Source of the DNA: Gamsiella multidivaricata
Lineage: Eukaryota > Mortierellomycota > Mortierellomycetes > Mortierellales > Mortierellaceae
Assembly (NCBI RefSeq): GCF_025024155.1
Contig: NW_026251772.1
Location: 159,873-223,872, forward strand
Direction: 5' to 3'
DNA: 64,000 nt
The notes under the pieces are model-generated. The model was not told the origin of the DNA. It saw only the letters and a list, made by a program, of their open reading frames with translations, and made no database searches. Shown here in pieces: positions 47,815 to 59,300 of this stretch. Numbering within the stretch: position 1 is the first letter of the stretch; the number at the start of each line of letters is the position of its first letter. The position numbers and the translations under genes are program-made.

Positions 47815-49095
47815 ATGCCAAAGTCAACAGCCTCGCCGTCCTTCAGCTCTGGACCCTTCGTGGAGGTCTCGACCAAGCTATATATCCACCTACCCCCATG
47901 TTTCGCCACCAAACCGACCGAGGGTATCCAAGAGCAATTGAACGGCTTTCTCATGAGGTGCGCTCCTATGGCTGTCATTCAGTCGCAAGAGATAACTCTG
48001 AACCTTTTTTGGATCAATTGATCGGCATATCTGTGATCTAAGCAATCGCCTCTTCCCTACTGGCTTCCAATCGGTGCAATATTTAGATATATGCCTCAAG
48101 TCGACGGCGTGGTATTGGCTCACTCGGATTTGAAGCTGCTTCAAGAGTCAGGAAGGATCATGTACGACTCACCTTACTGCCATTTCTGGATTTCTGTCAA
48201 GCTATTGGTCTGGAAGCCCACCAAAGGAAGCAAGCTGCGTACGTTGTTTTTTTTTAAGTACCAGCTACAACTATCGTTGACTTGCACTGCCTGTTGGCTC
48301 AGCAAAGTAAGCATTGGATAACCCTTTGAGGATATTCTGATCTGACTATGAGGTCTCTGGCTTCTTATATTATTGTTTATCGATAGACGGAACCATTAAC
48401 TTGCAGTCGCCTGATCACATTGGTTTGCTGCTGTATGGCACATTCAATGCCTCGATCCCATCCGAATTCATTCCGAAGGACAAGTACGAGTTTAACCCCA
48501 ACAGCAGCTACAGCCGGGTGAAGCAACAGCAGCAAGACGGCGAAGAAGCAGAAGGCGAAGATTCATCATCCGGAGTGGGTGGACTTTTGAACGGCGAATG
48601 GGTCGTTAAGAGCACAGGCGAGAGCATTGGACACGAAGGCGTAATTGAATTCGAAGTATCGGAGTAAGTCGTGCGCGTACATCGATAACAGCTGGTCTCA
48701 TATTGTTGTCTATCCTAAGTGCTCACCCTGGGCTGCTTGATTTTGCTGTCATGTCTTGTAGTTTGGTCAGGACAAACGATATGCTGACGGTAACAGGATC
48801 GTTGGTGAAGGTACCTGTGACAATGCGCCGTCCGTCGATGATGGTCAAGTCGACGTCGTCGTCGGACCCCGTACAAAAGAAGCGCTCCGCGCCCGAGGAG
48901 GATGAGGGGGAGGCCGTCGCATCACAGGAGGCAGATCTTAAGAGGATAAAGAAGGAAAAGAAGGAGAAGGTCAAGGATGGCGAGGACAAGACAGAAGATA
49001 GGAAGATTAAGGAAATGAAAAAAGACAGGAAGGAGAAGAAGGATAAGAAGGAGAAGAAGGAGAAGAAAGAAAAGAAGATCAAGGCTGAGGCATGA
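47815..49095 (+). CDS. RPA43: RNA polymerase I subunit RPA43
   Basis: Exons 47815-47957, 48087-48238, 48387-48663 and 48762-49095 (301 residues). With RPA14 (or alone in many fungi) it forms the Pol I stalk that contacts initiation factor Rrn3. Conserved parts are the tip and OB-fold start STKLYIHLPPCFATKPTEGI with QEQLNGFLMR, VDGVVLAHSDLKLLQESGRI, the KPTKGSKLHGTINLQSPDHI splice junction, and LLLYGTFNASIPSEFIPKDK, the signature of RPA43. The C-terminal 60 residues are a Lys/Glu repeat like that of the G-patch protein in this window, presumably a nucleolar targeting tail. A further coding exon upstream cannot be excluded. Confidence 0.9.
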
Positions 49096-49958
49096 TCGAT
49101 CCTGACAAAGGAAAGCAAGCAGGAACTACCCAAACTATCAGGGACAACACGACACCGCATAGATTGGACTTTTTGCTGTCTCAGACAAAAAAGCACCACC
49201 CATATTACTTTGCACCCTACCTTCATGCAATTCACGCATATACATCTATTAAAACCACGTTTATCATTCATTGTCCAATCTCTACGAAGCGTATCTGTGC
49301 GTCAAACCGCGATGGCCACAGGCTAACGTGTTGACGAGACCCTTACACCTTTGCGAAAGGTGTACCATTTTCGCACTTTTTTATTTTTATTTTTATTGAC
49401 GCCAGATCCCCCTAGGCGTGCAGGCGCGCTTGTATATTATCTCTACATTATACACAAGATGTCACGTGGAATACCTACTTTTCTATAGTCCTCGCTCATC
49501 GCCTCGAGAACCACCCTCCACAAACACATCGTGTCCGCTGGCGGCATCCTTCTCCTCCTCTTTCGGCGACCTTTTTGTCTTTCCAGTTCCAAAGCCTTGT
49601 CGAGTTCAGTGTCGAGGGTGGACAGCTCAGTGGCGCCTTCTTCTCTCCCGCGCCAGCATTCCTGTTTTCATTTCAAATCTGCACAACACACCATCGAGGA
49701 AGACGCGTCCAGGACGAGGAATGATTGTGCCGGCTGCGTGGATGTATCGCTCACCTCTCACTTTCTTTTTTCTTTTCGTCTTGCTGCCCATATATTGTTT
49801 CTGCTTTTGATCGCTGGATACAATACCACAGACGCTTGCGATTTTTTGGCAACTCGAGCCTGCGATCGCTTCTGAAAGCCCGTTCCAATCTACTGTTGTT
49901 TTGATTTTCTATTTTAATACAGTTTGTATCCACAAAACGCCGCCCCCTTACCACAATC
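49096..49958. other. Intergenic region, about 0.86 kb
   Basis: 3' flank of RPA43 and promoter of CDC25. It contains a near-perfect short inverted pair CCTTTGCG/CGAAAGG at about 49350-49363 (ACACCTTTGCGAAAGGTGT), and T-rich blocks. No gene seen. Confidence 0.55.
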
Positions 49959-52936
49959 ATGAATACGGTGCCCAGCGACAACTCTTGCGAGTCCCAGGAA
50001 CAAGGACATTCCCTTTCAGAGCCGTGCAGTACCTTTGATGTTACAGTTCCGGACAATGATGTCATGGCTGCAGGAACAGAACGCACTTCGAACACGACTA
50101 TGTAGGACAAGGCATCGGTGCACCTTGAAATTATTCTCATATTGCATTGCATATTGAACGCGTCCCTGTTTCAATCAAGCTCGCATAGCGAACAAGACGT
50201 ACAATCCCAGCCATTTGTCAAACGAGTGCAGGACACCCCCAACGAGCCCAGGAAGAGGGCCAGGACATTGCTGGAATTGAGGTTCGTTATCATCCCCCGC
50301 TCTTTTTTATTTCATCTACAATCGCTCTGGATATGCATTCACTCATCATATATTACTCGTATGTATTTTCTTGTCTGCATTTTTTTAATAGAAAGCAAAC
50401 ATCCGCCAACCACTTTTCTCAAAGCGCACGCGTCCTTCAAAGGCGCTCGAGCCCACCGTCATCAGACATGTCAAATGTGACATCAAACCATTCAACACCG
50501 ACGCCCTCAAGTCCTCTGTCGTCCTTCCAGACTAGGCGTCCAACCTTCAGTATCAATCCAATTGCTATGACCATGGCAGGAAGATCGCATTCGGACCCAT
50601 CTTCAACCTCATCTTTTCTCGCACGCTTGAAGGACAGCATATCCGACGAATCGGAGGGTCACACTCCCAAAGACCAGTTGATTAAGCTGATGCCACCACC
50701 CATGGCTCGGTCGCGGACATTTACCGGATCAACGAGCACTGTGCAGGTTGATCAGAGACCTTTCTTTTTAGCCCCCTCGCCGTTCTCGACATTGGATACA
50801 ACTCGCAGGCTCCAGGCAGCTGCACCATCATTCAAAACTGCTCGCCCTACAACCAAAAGATTGGGCCAGGCTCAAGACCTACTACGACAAATGATCCTGG
50901 TCCGTCCATCAATGACCCGATCACGATCCCTATCATTTCAGTCCATGGACACCTCCATGAAGTCGACGAAGATATTGAGCAAAGCGAGTGATTGGCAACG
51001 AAAGAAAGCAGCGGAAACTAACAAGAACGATGGGACTAAGTCTCGCTCGACTTCTCCAGCCGTTGAATCCTGCACAGCTGCCATGGACTCTCTTTCACCG
51101 CCATCTACAAAGCCGTCTACACCTTTTACTGTCCGTATCCGGCGAAGATCTTCTATTACCAATACGACTACCAGTCTCTCCCTACCCCTTCAGGATATCA
51201 CAGATTCTCTCTGTTCTGATTCAGACGATGATGATGCGGGTCGAGACGAGGATCTCAGCCCCAACTCCTCCAGTGCGCGCCCTCGCGATGTAACAGCTGC
51301 GATGGCCATGCCGGAGCCACCGAAGCGACCGATGATCCTGCGCCGTCACCAAACTATGATATCCAGCCGAAGCGAGTTTATGAGGACACTGGAAGTTGGC
51401 ACACGGCAGAGATCTATTTGTCAGGTGTCTGCCATCAACAAGAAACCCATGGTGTTTGCAGCTGAGGGTTACATTCCAGACCCATTACGGGAGGACTGCC
51501 GAATTCTGCCCTGTGCTAACTTTGCGTCGAAGCCAGATGACACCACAAAGCGAATCACTCCTCAGACGGTAAGAATCGACATCCGTGTGATTATTTTGCC
51601 GTCATCTTGGTTGCCAAAGTAGGCAGGAGGACTTATATGCTCTGCGTTCTCGCTCTGTACGTATACGATATAGGTAGCGGATCTCCTGGATGGCAAGTAC
51701 GAGGACCAATACGATCTACTGTACATCATCGACTGCCGATTTCCATATGAGTTTGAAGGTGGACACATCAAGTCGGCCGTCAATGTGAACACAACGGACA
51801 AATTGGAGGAACTGCTGCTTCAACCTGCTATCACTGACAAGCGCGTACTTTTGGTTTTTCACTGCGAATTTTCATGCGAGCGCGGACCACGCATGTAAGT
51901 ATTAGTGATACTTTCTCTTTCATTACTAGAGTGCTCAAATGAGGTTAAGGTCTGGGTCATTGACTTTTTGTCTTCATTGCTGCTCTTATAATGCAACAGG
52001 GCACGCCATCTTCGCACTCAGGATCGAGCCGCGAACGCATCGCATTATCCAGCAGTGTTTTATCCAGAGGTGTATGTGATGCAGGGAGGCTATTCTGGAT
52101 TCTTCAAGAAGAACAAATCGTACTGCTGGCCGGAAGCATATGTTGAGATGCAGGATGAAAAGCATTCGCAGGAATTTCAGCACCATATGCGGACATTTGG
52201 GCGCGAGTTTTCTCGGACAGCGTCCAAGGGGTTTCTAGGGACTGAGTCCAATACCAAGAGCTCCTGTACTGATGCGGCCATGTGTCCCTCGCCACTGAAA
52301 TCGACTTTGGGACCTGCATCGACCGCACAAACGGTAACAGCAACGACAATGGCGACATCGATTGTAGCAAAAAACATGACGTCCACTAAGACTATTGCTT
52401 CTACGGCGGCTAAAGAGACGGCACGAGCTACGACAGGTGCAGTCAGCGCAACCGACAAAACAACTATCAGTTCCTCTACCGCCACTATTACTACAATTAA
52501 TTCTGTTGTCAGACCGCCACAACCGCCCAACAAGGCCTTTACCAAAGTCCTCTCCTCGGTCAAGCAGGCAGTTCTATCCGGCTCAAATCCTTCTCCTTTG
52601 TCTTTGACGCTGGCCTCGAAGAGGCTGACTCTGACCCTTCCTCCTTCGAGCAACCTGTCGGTTGCCCAACAGCTGCTGCTGCGACCCCGAGTGCTCGCTA
52701 CATCCTCGAGACCAGCCCTACTTAACGGTAAGGGTAGTCTCAATACCGCGTCCATCAGCAGCACTACGACCAGTATTACTACGAGCACAAGACTTCGCGC
52801 GAACCCGGACTCGAACCCCAACGCGGTCAATACAAGCCCGTTCTTTTCTGGATTCCGTCAGACGAAGCCCATCTTTGGAGGCGTCACACCTTCCCAAAAC
52901 GTGGAGACTTTTCCTTCCGTGGTCAAAAAACAATAA
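49959..52936 (+). CDS. CDC25: M-phase inducer phosphatase CDC25
   Basis: Exons 49959-50101, 50180-50281, 50392-51568, 51674-51894 and 52000-52936 (859 residues). It removes inhibitory phosphates from Cdk1 to start mitosis. The rhodanese-fold catalytic domain begins at about residue 465: QYDLLYIIDCRFPYEFEGGH (back-door Cys about 495), then the active-site loop HCEFSCERGPRM (catalytic Cys about 538), and YPEVYVMQGGYSGFFKKNKS, all diagnostic of CDC25. The 465-residue N-terminus is Ser/Thr/Pro-rich with many SP and TP and RSxS-type sites, as in the regulatory arm targeted by Cdk and checkpoint kinases. After the catalytic domain there is an unusual 240-residue Thr/Ser-rich tail. The active loop has Cys where Ser is usual (HCEFSSERGPR). 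The first two small exons rest on splice phase only. Confidence 0.92.
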
Positions 52937-53310
52937 CGTATGTGCTCCCAGCAACACATACGATTCCGTAATATCCAACTCATGTATCATCTCCTGCACC
53001 TCCTCTCAAGTTTAGATTGTTATTGAAGAAAGCATTCTTTAGAATAACAGTGTCCGTTTATTTATAGTACCTGTGCCTGGGACGCTCTGTGATTTTTTAG
53101 TGTGGACTGGCAGTAACGGAGGAGCTGGTGGTGGCGGCATAATCAATGACTTTATGAATCAAGAAGTTTCTATTCACAATCATGAGTCAAAGTACAAAGT
53201 GGTTGATTAAGAATGGATCCCGGATATTCTTTTTTTTCTTTGTTCACAGCTTGCAGTTGTAGACTCTGTTTTTCTTTTTTCTTTTTTCTTTCTTTTTTTT
53301 TTTTTCGCTC
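52937..53310. other. Convergent 3' flanks
   Basis: Short AT-rich region between the convergent CDC25 and unnamed minus-strand gene. It has T-rich blocks at 53228-53305. No gene seen. Confidence 0.6.
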
Positions 53311-54432
53311 TTACCGAGCACTAAAGGACTTTAGGAGCGCATCGCAATGGGAGAGATAATCGTCTGGCATGATGTCCGTGTCCAGACTTGAGACCGTCGA
53401 TTGGTCCAGTAGCTCCGAATCACTAGGAAATCAAACAAAAAAGAGCTTTAATGAGTACACAATATCACAACGCGCGCAGCGGAGTGTGATACCCTGGGAG
53501 TTCGTTCATTCCTATTACCTGTCCTGGTCTCTCTCATCCACCTCTACAGCTTCTATCACTAGGGTCCAATCCTTTGCTCCCAGCACCGTTCCTGGTCCTG
53601 TCCCTGGAGTGCTTATCGGGTTGGTGACGATGGAGGAAGATTGAAGAGAGGAAGCTCCGGAGGAATCCGTCCTATGGTGCCCTGGTCTTCCTAATGGGGT
53701 AGGATTGCTCTGTCCATCGTTCTTTGTGAGTTGTTGGATTAATGCGTTGTTGTTGTTGTTGTTGTTGTTGGTGGTGAGGGTTGTGTTCGGTGAGTTGAGA
53801 GATGACGAAGATGATGAAGCTGTGGTTGTAGACGTCGTCGCTATTGTTGTTGTTGATATTGTTGTTGTCGCAAGGGCAGCTTGGAAAGGGACGAGTTTCA
53901 CATCCATGACTTGGAGATCCATAAGGAAAGACTCTACATTCTTGATGGAACCGGAGCGGGGGTCGAGGTCGAGGGTGATACAGCGAGATTTGGGGATGGA
54001 TTCAAGGATCTCGGTTTCGAGGGGATCGTTTTCAAAGATGTAATGGACTTGTGGGTGAAGGGTTCGTGTTTGGATAGTGCTTGTTGCTGTTGATGATGAC
54101 GATGATGGCGGTGAGGACAAGGAGGCCGATTTTGTTGCTGCTGCTCCCGCTGTCGTTGATGGGGTTGCTGTATTGGTGGTGGTGCTGGAGGAAGCAACGC
54201 CGGTGAGTATGTGAGCCGTGGAGGCTGTTCTGGAGATACCTGGTGAGATTGGAGAGGAGAAGGATCCTGCTGCGCCCGTACCAACAATGGCGGCGGATAG
54301 GGGAGGTATAAAGAGCGGGGTGATGTCTGAGGGGGTAGTTCGTGGTGGTAGGGCAGCTGCGGCGGCGATCATGTCGCCTGTTGGACAGGGTTTATGGGCT
54401 CTGAGGACCACAAGCGCTGGTACGGCTGCCAT
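53311..54432 (-). CDS. Unrecognised protein, Ser/Thr/Asn-rich
   Basis: Exons 54432-53519 and 53422-53311 (341 residues), joined in phase 2 by a clean GTAATAGG donor and CCTAG acceptor. I do not recognise the family. Three structured-looking parts are separated by Ser/Thr low complexity: the N-terminus MAAVPALVVLRAHKPCPTGD; a central part with VHYIFENDPLETEILESIPK and ITLDLDPRSGSIKNVESFLM followed by DLQVMDVKLVPFQA; and KDWTLVIEAVEVDERDQ continuing across the splice to SDSELLDQST and the terminal PDDYLSHCDALLKSFSAR. The second exon is short but highly protein-like and in phase, which supports reality. An Asn homopolymer (eight Asn) comes from a GTT repeat. The structured blocks, one acidic short exon and even phase make it a real gene of unknown role. 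Confidence 0.75.
53746..53770. repeat. (GTT)8 trinucleotide repeat, codes for poly-Asn
   Basis: Eight GTT units on the plus strand encode eight Asn on the minus strand inside the unnamed gene. Expected to vary in length without shifting the frame. Confidence 0.9.
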
Positions 54433-54459
54433 GATAACAATTGATGATTGAACTGTGGT

Positions 54460-54753
54460 TCATAGTCCTGGTTCCTGATCCCAGTCTTGGCTCCTGGGCT
54501 TAGTACTCGATTGTGGCACTGGCTTTGGTCCTGGTTGTTGTCTCGAACGGTGTCGTGGTCTTGAGGATCGGATGGATGCAGGGTGCTCTAAAATGAAGGA
54601 CACCAATGCATCCTGAAAGGAATCATCGCCTAGTTCACGGAAGGGGCGAGTATGCGTCAGCTGATCATTTTTGCCCTGCAGCAGGCTGATGTGTCGACTA
54701 AAAGCGCGTTTTTCTTTGAGGAGGATAAGATCCGCGTCAAAAAGTATCGACAC
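54460..54753 (-). CDS. Doubtful small ORF upstream of unnamed gene
   Basis: 97 codons, begins MSILFDADLILLKEKRAFSR, ends 27 bases before the ATG at 54432. It could be an upstream ORF in the leader, a missed 5' exon, or chance. The part DDSFQDALVSFILEHPAS looks protein-like; the C-terminal Pro/Gln/Ser repeat does not. No splice join to the next gene is evident. Confidence 0.25.
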   Translation of the reverse strand: MSILFDADLILLKEKRAFSRHISLLQGKNDQLTHTRPFRELGDDSFQDALVSFILEHPASIRSSRPRHRSRQQPGPKPVPQSSTKPRSQDWDQEPGL

Positions 54754-55401
54754 TTATAAACAATAAATTTTAATTCGTGGCCGCTTTCTCTGCCTCTACT
54801 TTTGCTGGACGCGTCTTGAAGAAATAGGATGATGATGACCATCCCCTGCACTTGGTAGCATGGCCTCTTCTTTGTGTGCAGCAGTACTAACAGTCCTCAG
54901 ACATAGATAAAATGGAGCTGCAAAGACTTTAATACGGCACCTCTTTTCCTCGTATCTTCGTTACTCTTTACATTGTGCATGCAGCCATGGCCTCTCTTGC
55001 ACGTACGAGGAACCATTTCTCACGTGAGGGCCGCAACCGACTGAATTAAAATTTATTATTGTAAAATATAGTGGAGATCTGAGCAGCCATGGATTAAGAG
55101 CTCCCTCGCTCGATTTTTGGCAGATATCATGACCTAGAATGACTACGAAATGGATCGGAAGTTGTGTGAATGCAATCGATAGTATTGTGTAGATATCCGT
55201 GTATACACATTTGCATACAGATAGTATTCAGATACCGCTCGGGGGGCTGCTCTCGATGTTGTCATAAAGGACTTTGAACAAGCAATGGATCGGTTTCGGA
55301 TGATGCTTCTTTTTCTCACAGAAGATTAAAACAAACGAAGGCTGTGGGGACTGAACAGGTACACCCAATTGGGCGTCGCATGATTATGCCAAAGCCCAAC
55401 A

Positions 55402-55638
55402 ATGGCGGCACACTCGGTCAAATTGGCACAGGGTCTTTCCGGATTGAAAGGAGTCGCCACTAATTTTCAATTGATTCATTCATCGAAAATCTCTTTCGCC
55501 CCTGAACGATACACCCATGTGCCTATTCAGCTTGCCGAGATGCTCACAAGGCCTGGTCTTGAGCAACATAAAGATTTCCGACAATACTGCCTTGTGCCAA
55601 ATTCTTTCAAAGAAGTTGAAGACTTGGTTTCTGAATAA
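55402..55638 (+). CDS. Doubtful small ORF
   Basis: 78 codons starting MAAHSVKLAQGLSGLKGVAT and ending VPNSFKEVEDLVSE. Composition is protein-like and balanced, but there is no recognised domain, no clear splice context and no neighbour relation. It could be a remnant of a gene. Confidence 0.25.
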   Translation: MAAHSVKLAQGLSGLKGVATNFQLIHSSKISFAPERYTHVPIQLAEMLTRPGLEQHKDFRQYCLVPNSFKEVEDLVSE

Positions 55639-56394
55639 CTGCTGTGGAGAGGCGAAATAGGGCGATCAAATAATCCGCAGTTTTGCTCTCACATCGGTTG
55701 TTCCCTGACGTTTATGCTGCGGCGGTGATTTGTATTCACCCCTTGGAAATAAGGTACGTGTGTGAATGCGGTCGCTATGTGAAAATCAAGCGATCGGGAT
55801 CCGCAGCAAGCATGTGGTCGGAAATCCTATCGGTCCTCTTGGGAAATCGACGGATTTAGAGATTGGTCCATCCTTTTCTTCTGTTGTGCTGAGGGCTATG
55901 TCTGCAAGGAGTTCGACAAGTAATTTGCATGTAAACAATTCGCGAGGAAGGAAAAGACAAGCTCCATTAACTTCGTCTACCGAGGATAGGTTCATTGGCT
56001 GAGAGTAGGAAGGAAATAAATCAAATAAAATAGACCGTGGAAAGGTGTGAGATTGCGGGCTCCGACAGGGAACGAGTCCTGATTTGGGCAACACGCACAT
56101 ACGACAGCAGCCGTGTCATGGGCGAAAAGGCCCTCCTGAACGGAAGCAAAAGTATAAAGGTACTGCCAATTGCTGCCGTCTTCTTTTCTTCTTCACTCTC
56201 CACCCGTTTTTTGCTCTTTCCTCTTTCCCTTTTCACACCAAAGAAAAGAAACAGGCGGACGAAACAATAGCAACAGTTGGACTGGCTGACTGACAGGACT
56301 GCTCCAATCACCACCACCCCTCACTCTCGCTCACTCTCTACATTCCTGATCTCTTTCATTCCCCACCGCCCACTCACTCGACCCCCATTCCACA

Positions 56395-59300
56395 ATGGTT
56401 GCCATGGCACCAGGATCGATAGCCCATCTCTGCGGAAACGACTCGATCGACGTATGTTCATCCCTTACTCTCGCCGACAATTGAGATCTCTTTCGAGTAA
56501 AAGCAATTGCTGTACCACCATCACTAACACAGCATAAAAAAAATACTGGTTCGGCGACTCAATAGACACCCTGGATTGACGACGACTTTACACCATGCTT
56601 CCACGAGAGGTAAGAACGACTTCATTCCTGATCACGATCTAGACTGGGGACTGACAAGCTCGACGCTTGGCTGAGGATGAGACAGGCCCCCATTGGGTCA
56701 CATCCAACTGGTGTTACAGTTGCATCTATCTTTCCTTGCTCAATACTTAATTAATCTCGCATGGCGTTGTCGCTTTGCACTTCTACCCTCCCTCAAATGG
56801 CCGAGTTGATCCTTTGGAATAACAAGGAGGAAGGAAGAAGCATAAGCGAGATGTCTTTTGTTCGCACCACGACCGTCGCAACATTTTTTCAACTCCAGCA
56901 AAAAGAAAGTTTTTCCCACTAACAAACACAAACCATGGAGGGAAAGCAACCTTACCTCGCCAACTGACACTCATGGGGATGTCCTTTTTGCTTGTCCATT
57001 AATAGCGTTCTCGATGCAGGAATCCCGCTTTTGTTCGTCCTTTGTTCTCTGGTGGCAGTCATCGGAACTGCTGTCTATAAACACGTCCATAAGAATCACA
57101 CTGGAGATCACTCTGGATACCTTCCTATCACGGCTCAGGACGAGGCACTTGTTGGATCAGAAGTAGACATTGATGAACAAGAGGACCTCGGTCAGGACGG
57201 CTCACTCCCTTCAGAATCGGCTGTTCATCTCGGTCAAGTTGCATCTGGGCGCCGCATATCTGTTCGTGATGCCATTAAGACCGTGGCAGCCCTCGCCTCC
57301 CTCGCCACGTCAATTGTATGGATGGTCAGCCGATCGCGCGAGGACAAGGACACTTATCTGTACATTGCACCTTTGGTCTCGACATGTGCCTGGGTAAGTG
57401 TTTGCAAATCATGATATCAAAAATCCAATTCCACAACACTTGATCTCTTGCTAGTGCGATCTGGCAACCAAATTCATTTTCTAAAACCAGAATTTGTGAG
57501 CGGATGAAACAAGAACACCGATACTGCCGACAGCCAACTATGGTCAATGCTAGCGCACGCCTACTCGGAGCAGAAAAGCTGGATCGGGAAAGTAGTCTAC
57601 GAAAAGTGGAAAAATAGAAAAAAAAAAAAGAAACCCCCATATCGAGTTCTACTTTCCTTGGTCGGCTTCTTTACACTTGGCATCGACATTTTAAATGGAC
57701 ACACGATGCACAACACATCCAGGACGGGCACCCCTTTGAAGCAGAATGGTGGCGCTCTTTTTGCTGAAGCTAGTTCGAATGATCTGTTAATTTTTTCCCT
57801 CCAACCGCACGCACGTTAGGCCTATGTCTCTGTCTTGACCGTCTTCCACCTGCTGAGACCCCTCAATCCCCTGGTCTCACTCACCCCGCACTTCGCGACC
57901 TTTTTCATCGTCAATCTGCCCATTGCCCTGTTCAGGCTCCGTACCCAGATCATTCACAGGACATCGGATCTGGAGCTGGTTCTGGCCTCGATCTACTTTG
58001 CCGATGCTATCCTCCTCGCCCTTCTCGCCCTCACATCCCAAAAGTCAACCCGCGCTTTGGTCGCAAAGTCAGGGGAGCGTGTCCCCTGTCCAGAGACCTA
58101 TGCATCCCTCTGGGCCCTCGCTTTGTTCTCCTGGGCAGATCCATTGATTGCTCTCGGTTTCAGGCGTGCATTGAACAAGGAGGATATTTGGGACTTCCGC
58201 CTGGGCGACTATTCATCCGCGGTGATCCACCACTTCCGTCAATCAATCCTCGCTACCCGAAAGAACTACCCGTTCATTGCGCGTCTCGTGATCAACTTCA
58301 AGAAGCGCATCACTGTGCAGGCTCTCTGGGCCGTAGTCTGGGGACTGTTGACTTTTGTCGGGCCCTTTGCTTTGGAGCGCATCCTGTTCTATGTGGACAA
58401 CAAGGACACCATGGCTTCCGAATGGGGATACATTTACGTCTTTGGTATGTTTTTCGGAATGCTACTCGCCACCATTGCTCAGTCTCAGATGCTCTGGCAC
58501 GGTCGCCGTATCTCGATGCAGCTTCGTTCAATTGTGGTCGGCGAGGTCTATGCGAAGGCCCTCCGTCGCAAAGATCGTGCTGGACAGACTCAAAAGGCTG
58601 CCACCAACGACTCAGACGACGAGGGCGGAGAGAACGAGATGTTTACGTATGGTGCTATTAACAACATGATCTCGAACGTAAGTCTGCATACGCGCTATTT
58701 AAGCTAGTGAAAGATGTCGATTGCAACATTGATATCTAACCAACACATCCGATGCTTTCAAACGGTATAGGACACCTCCGAAATTTCAAGCGCTAGTGCG
58801 TACCTTCAAGATATCTACATTCTGCCGCTTCAGATCGCCCTCGCCATCATGTTCTTGTACCGCATTCTTGGATGGTCTGCTCTTGCTGGTGTTATCACCA
58901 TGGCCTGTTTCATTCCCTTCAATTTGTTCCTGACCAAGAGAGTCGAGATCATTCAGGATGAACTGATGAAGGCAACCGATAAGCGTGCTGAGCTCATGAA
59001 CGAACTCCTGCAGGCTATTCGTATTATCAAGTTCTTCTCTTGGGAACGCAATTTTTACGGCAAGGTTGACAAGGCTCGCGAGAATGAGCTGTACAAGCTG
59101 CGTCTGCGCTTCACCTGGTGGATTTTCGGCACTGCTCTGTGGTTCGGAACACCTGTTGTGGTCACCATCACCACCTTCTTTGTCTACACCAAGCTGGCTG
59201 GCAATATCTTGACAGCCACTATTGCCTTCCCAGCCTTGGCACTCTTCAATGTCCTACGAGCACCCATGGATGCCTTCCCCGAAATGCTCTCTCTGTGCCT

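Larger units (their letters stand above)
54433..56394. other. 2-kb intergenic region with two doubtful small ORFs
   Basis: No supported gene apart from two weak open frames listed separately. 54890-55330 is AT-rich with no coding signal. The ABCC promoter and leader occupy the last few hundred bases, with C/T-rich blocks at 56170-56230 and 56320-56390. Confidence 0.5.

Noticed and set aside
53705..54093. Val/Asp-rich plus-strand open frames
   Set aside because: Antisense to the unnamed minus-strand gene, whose two exons join in phase.
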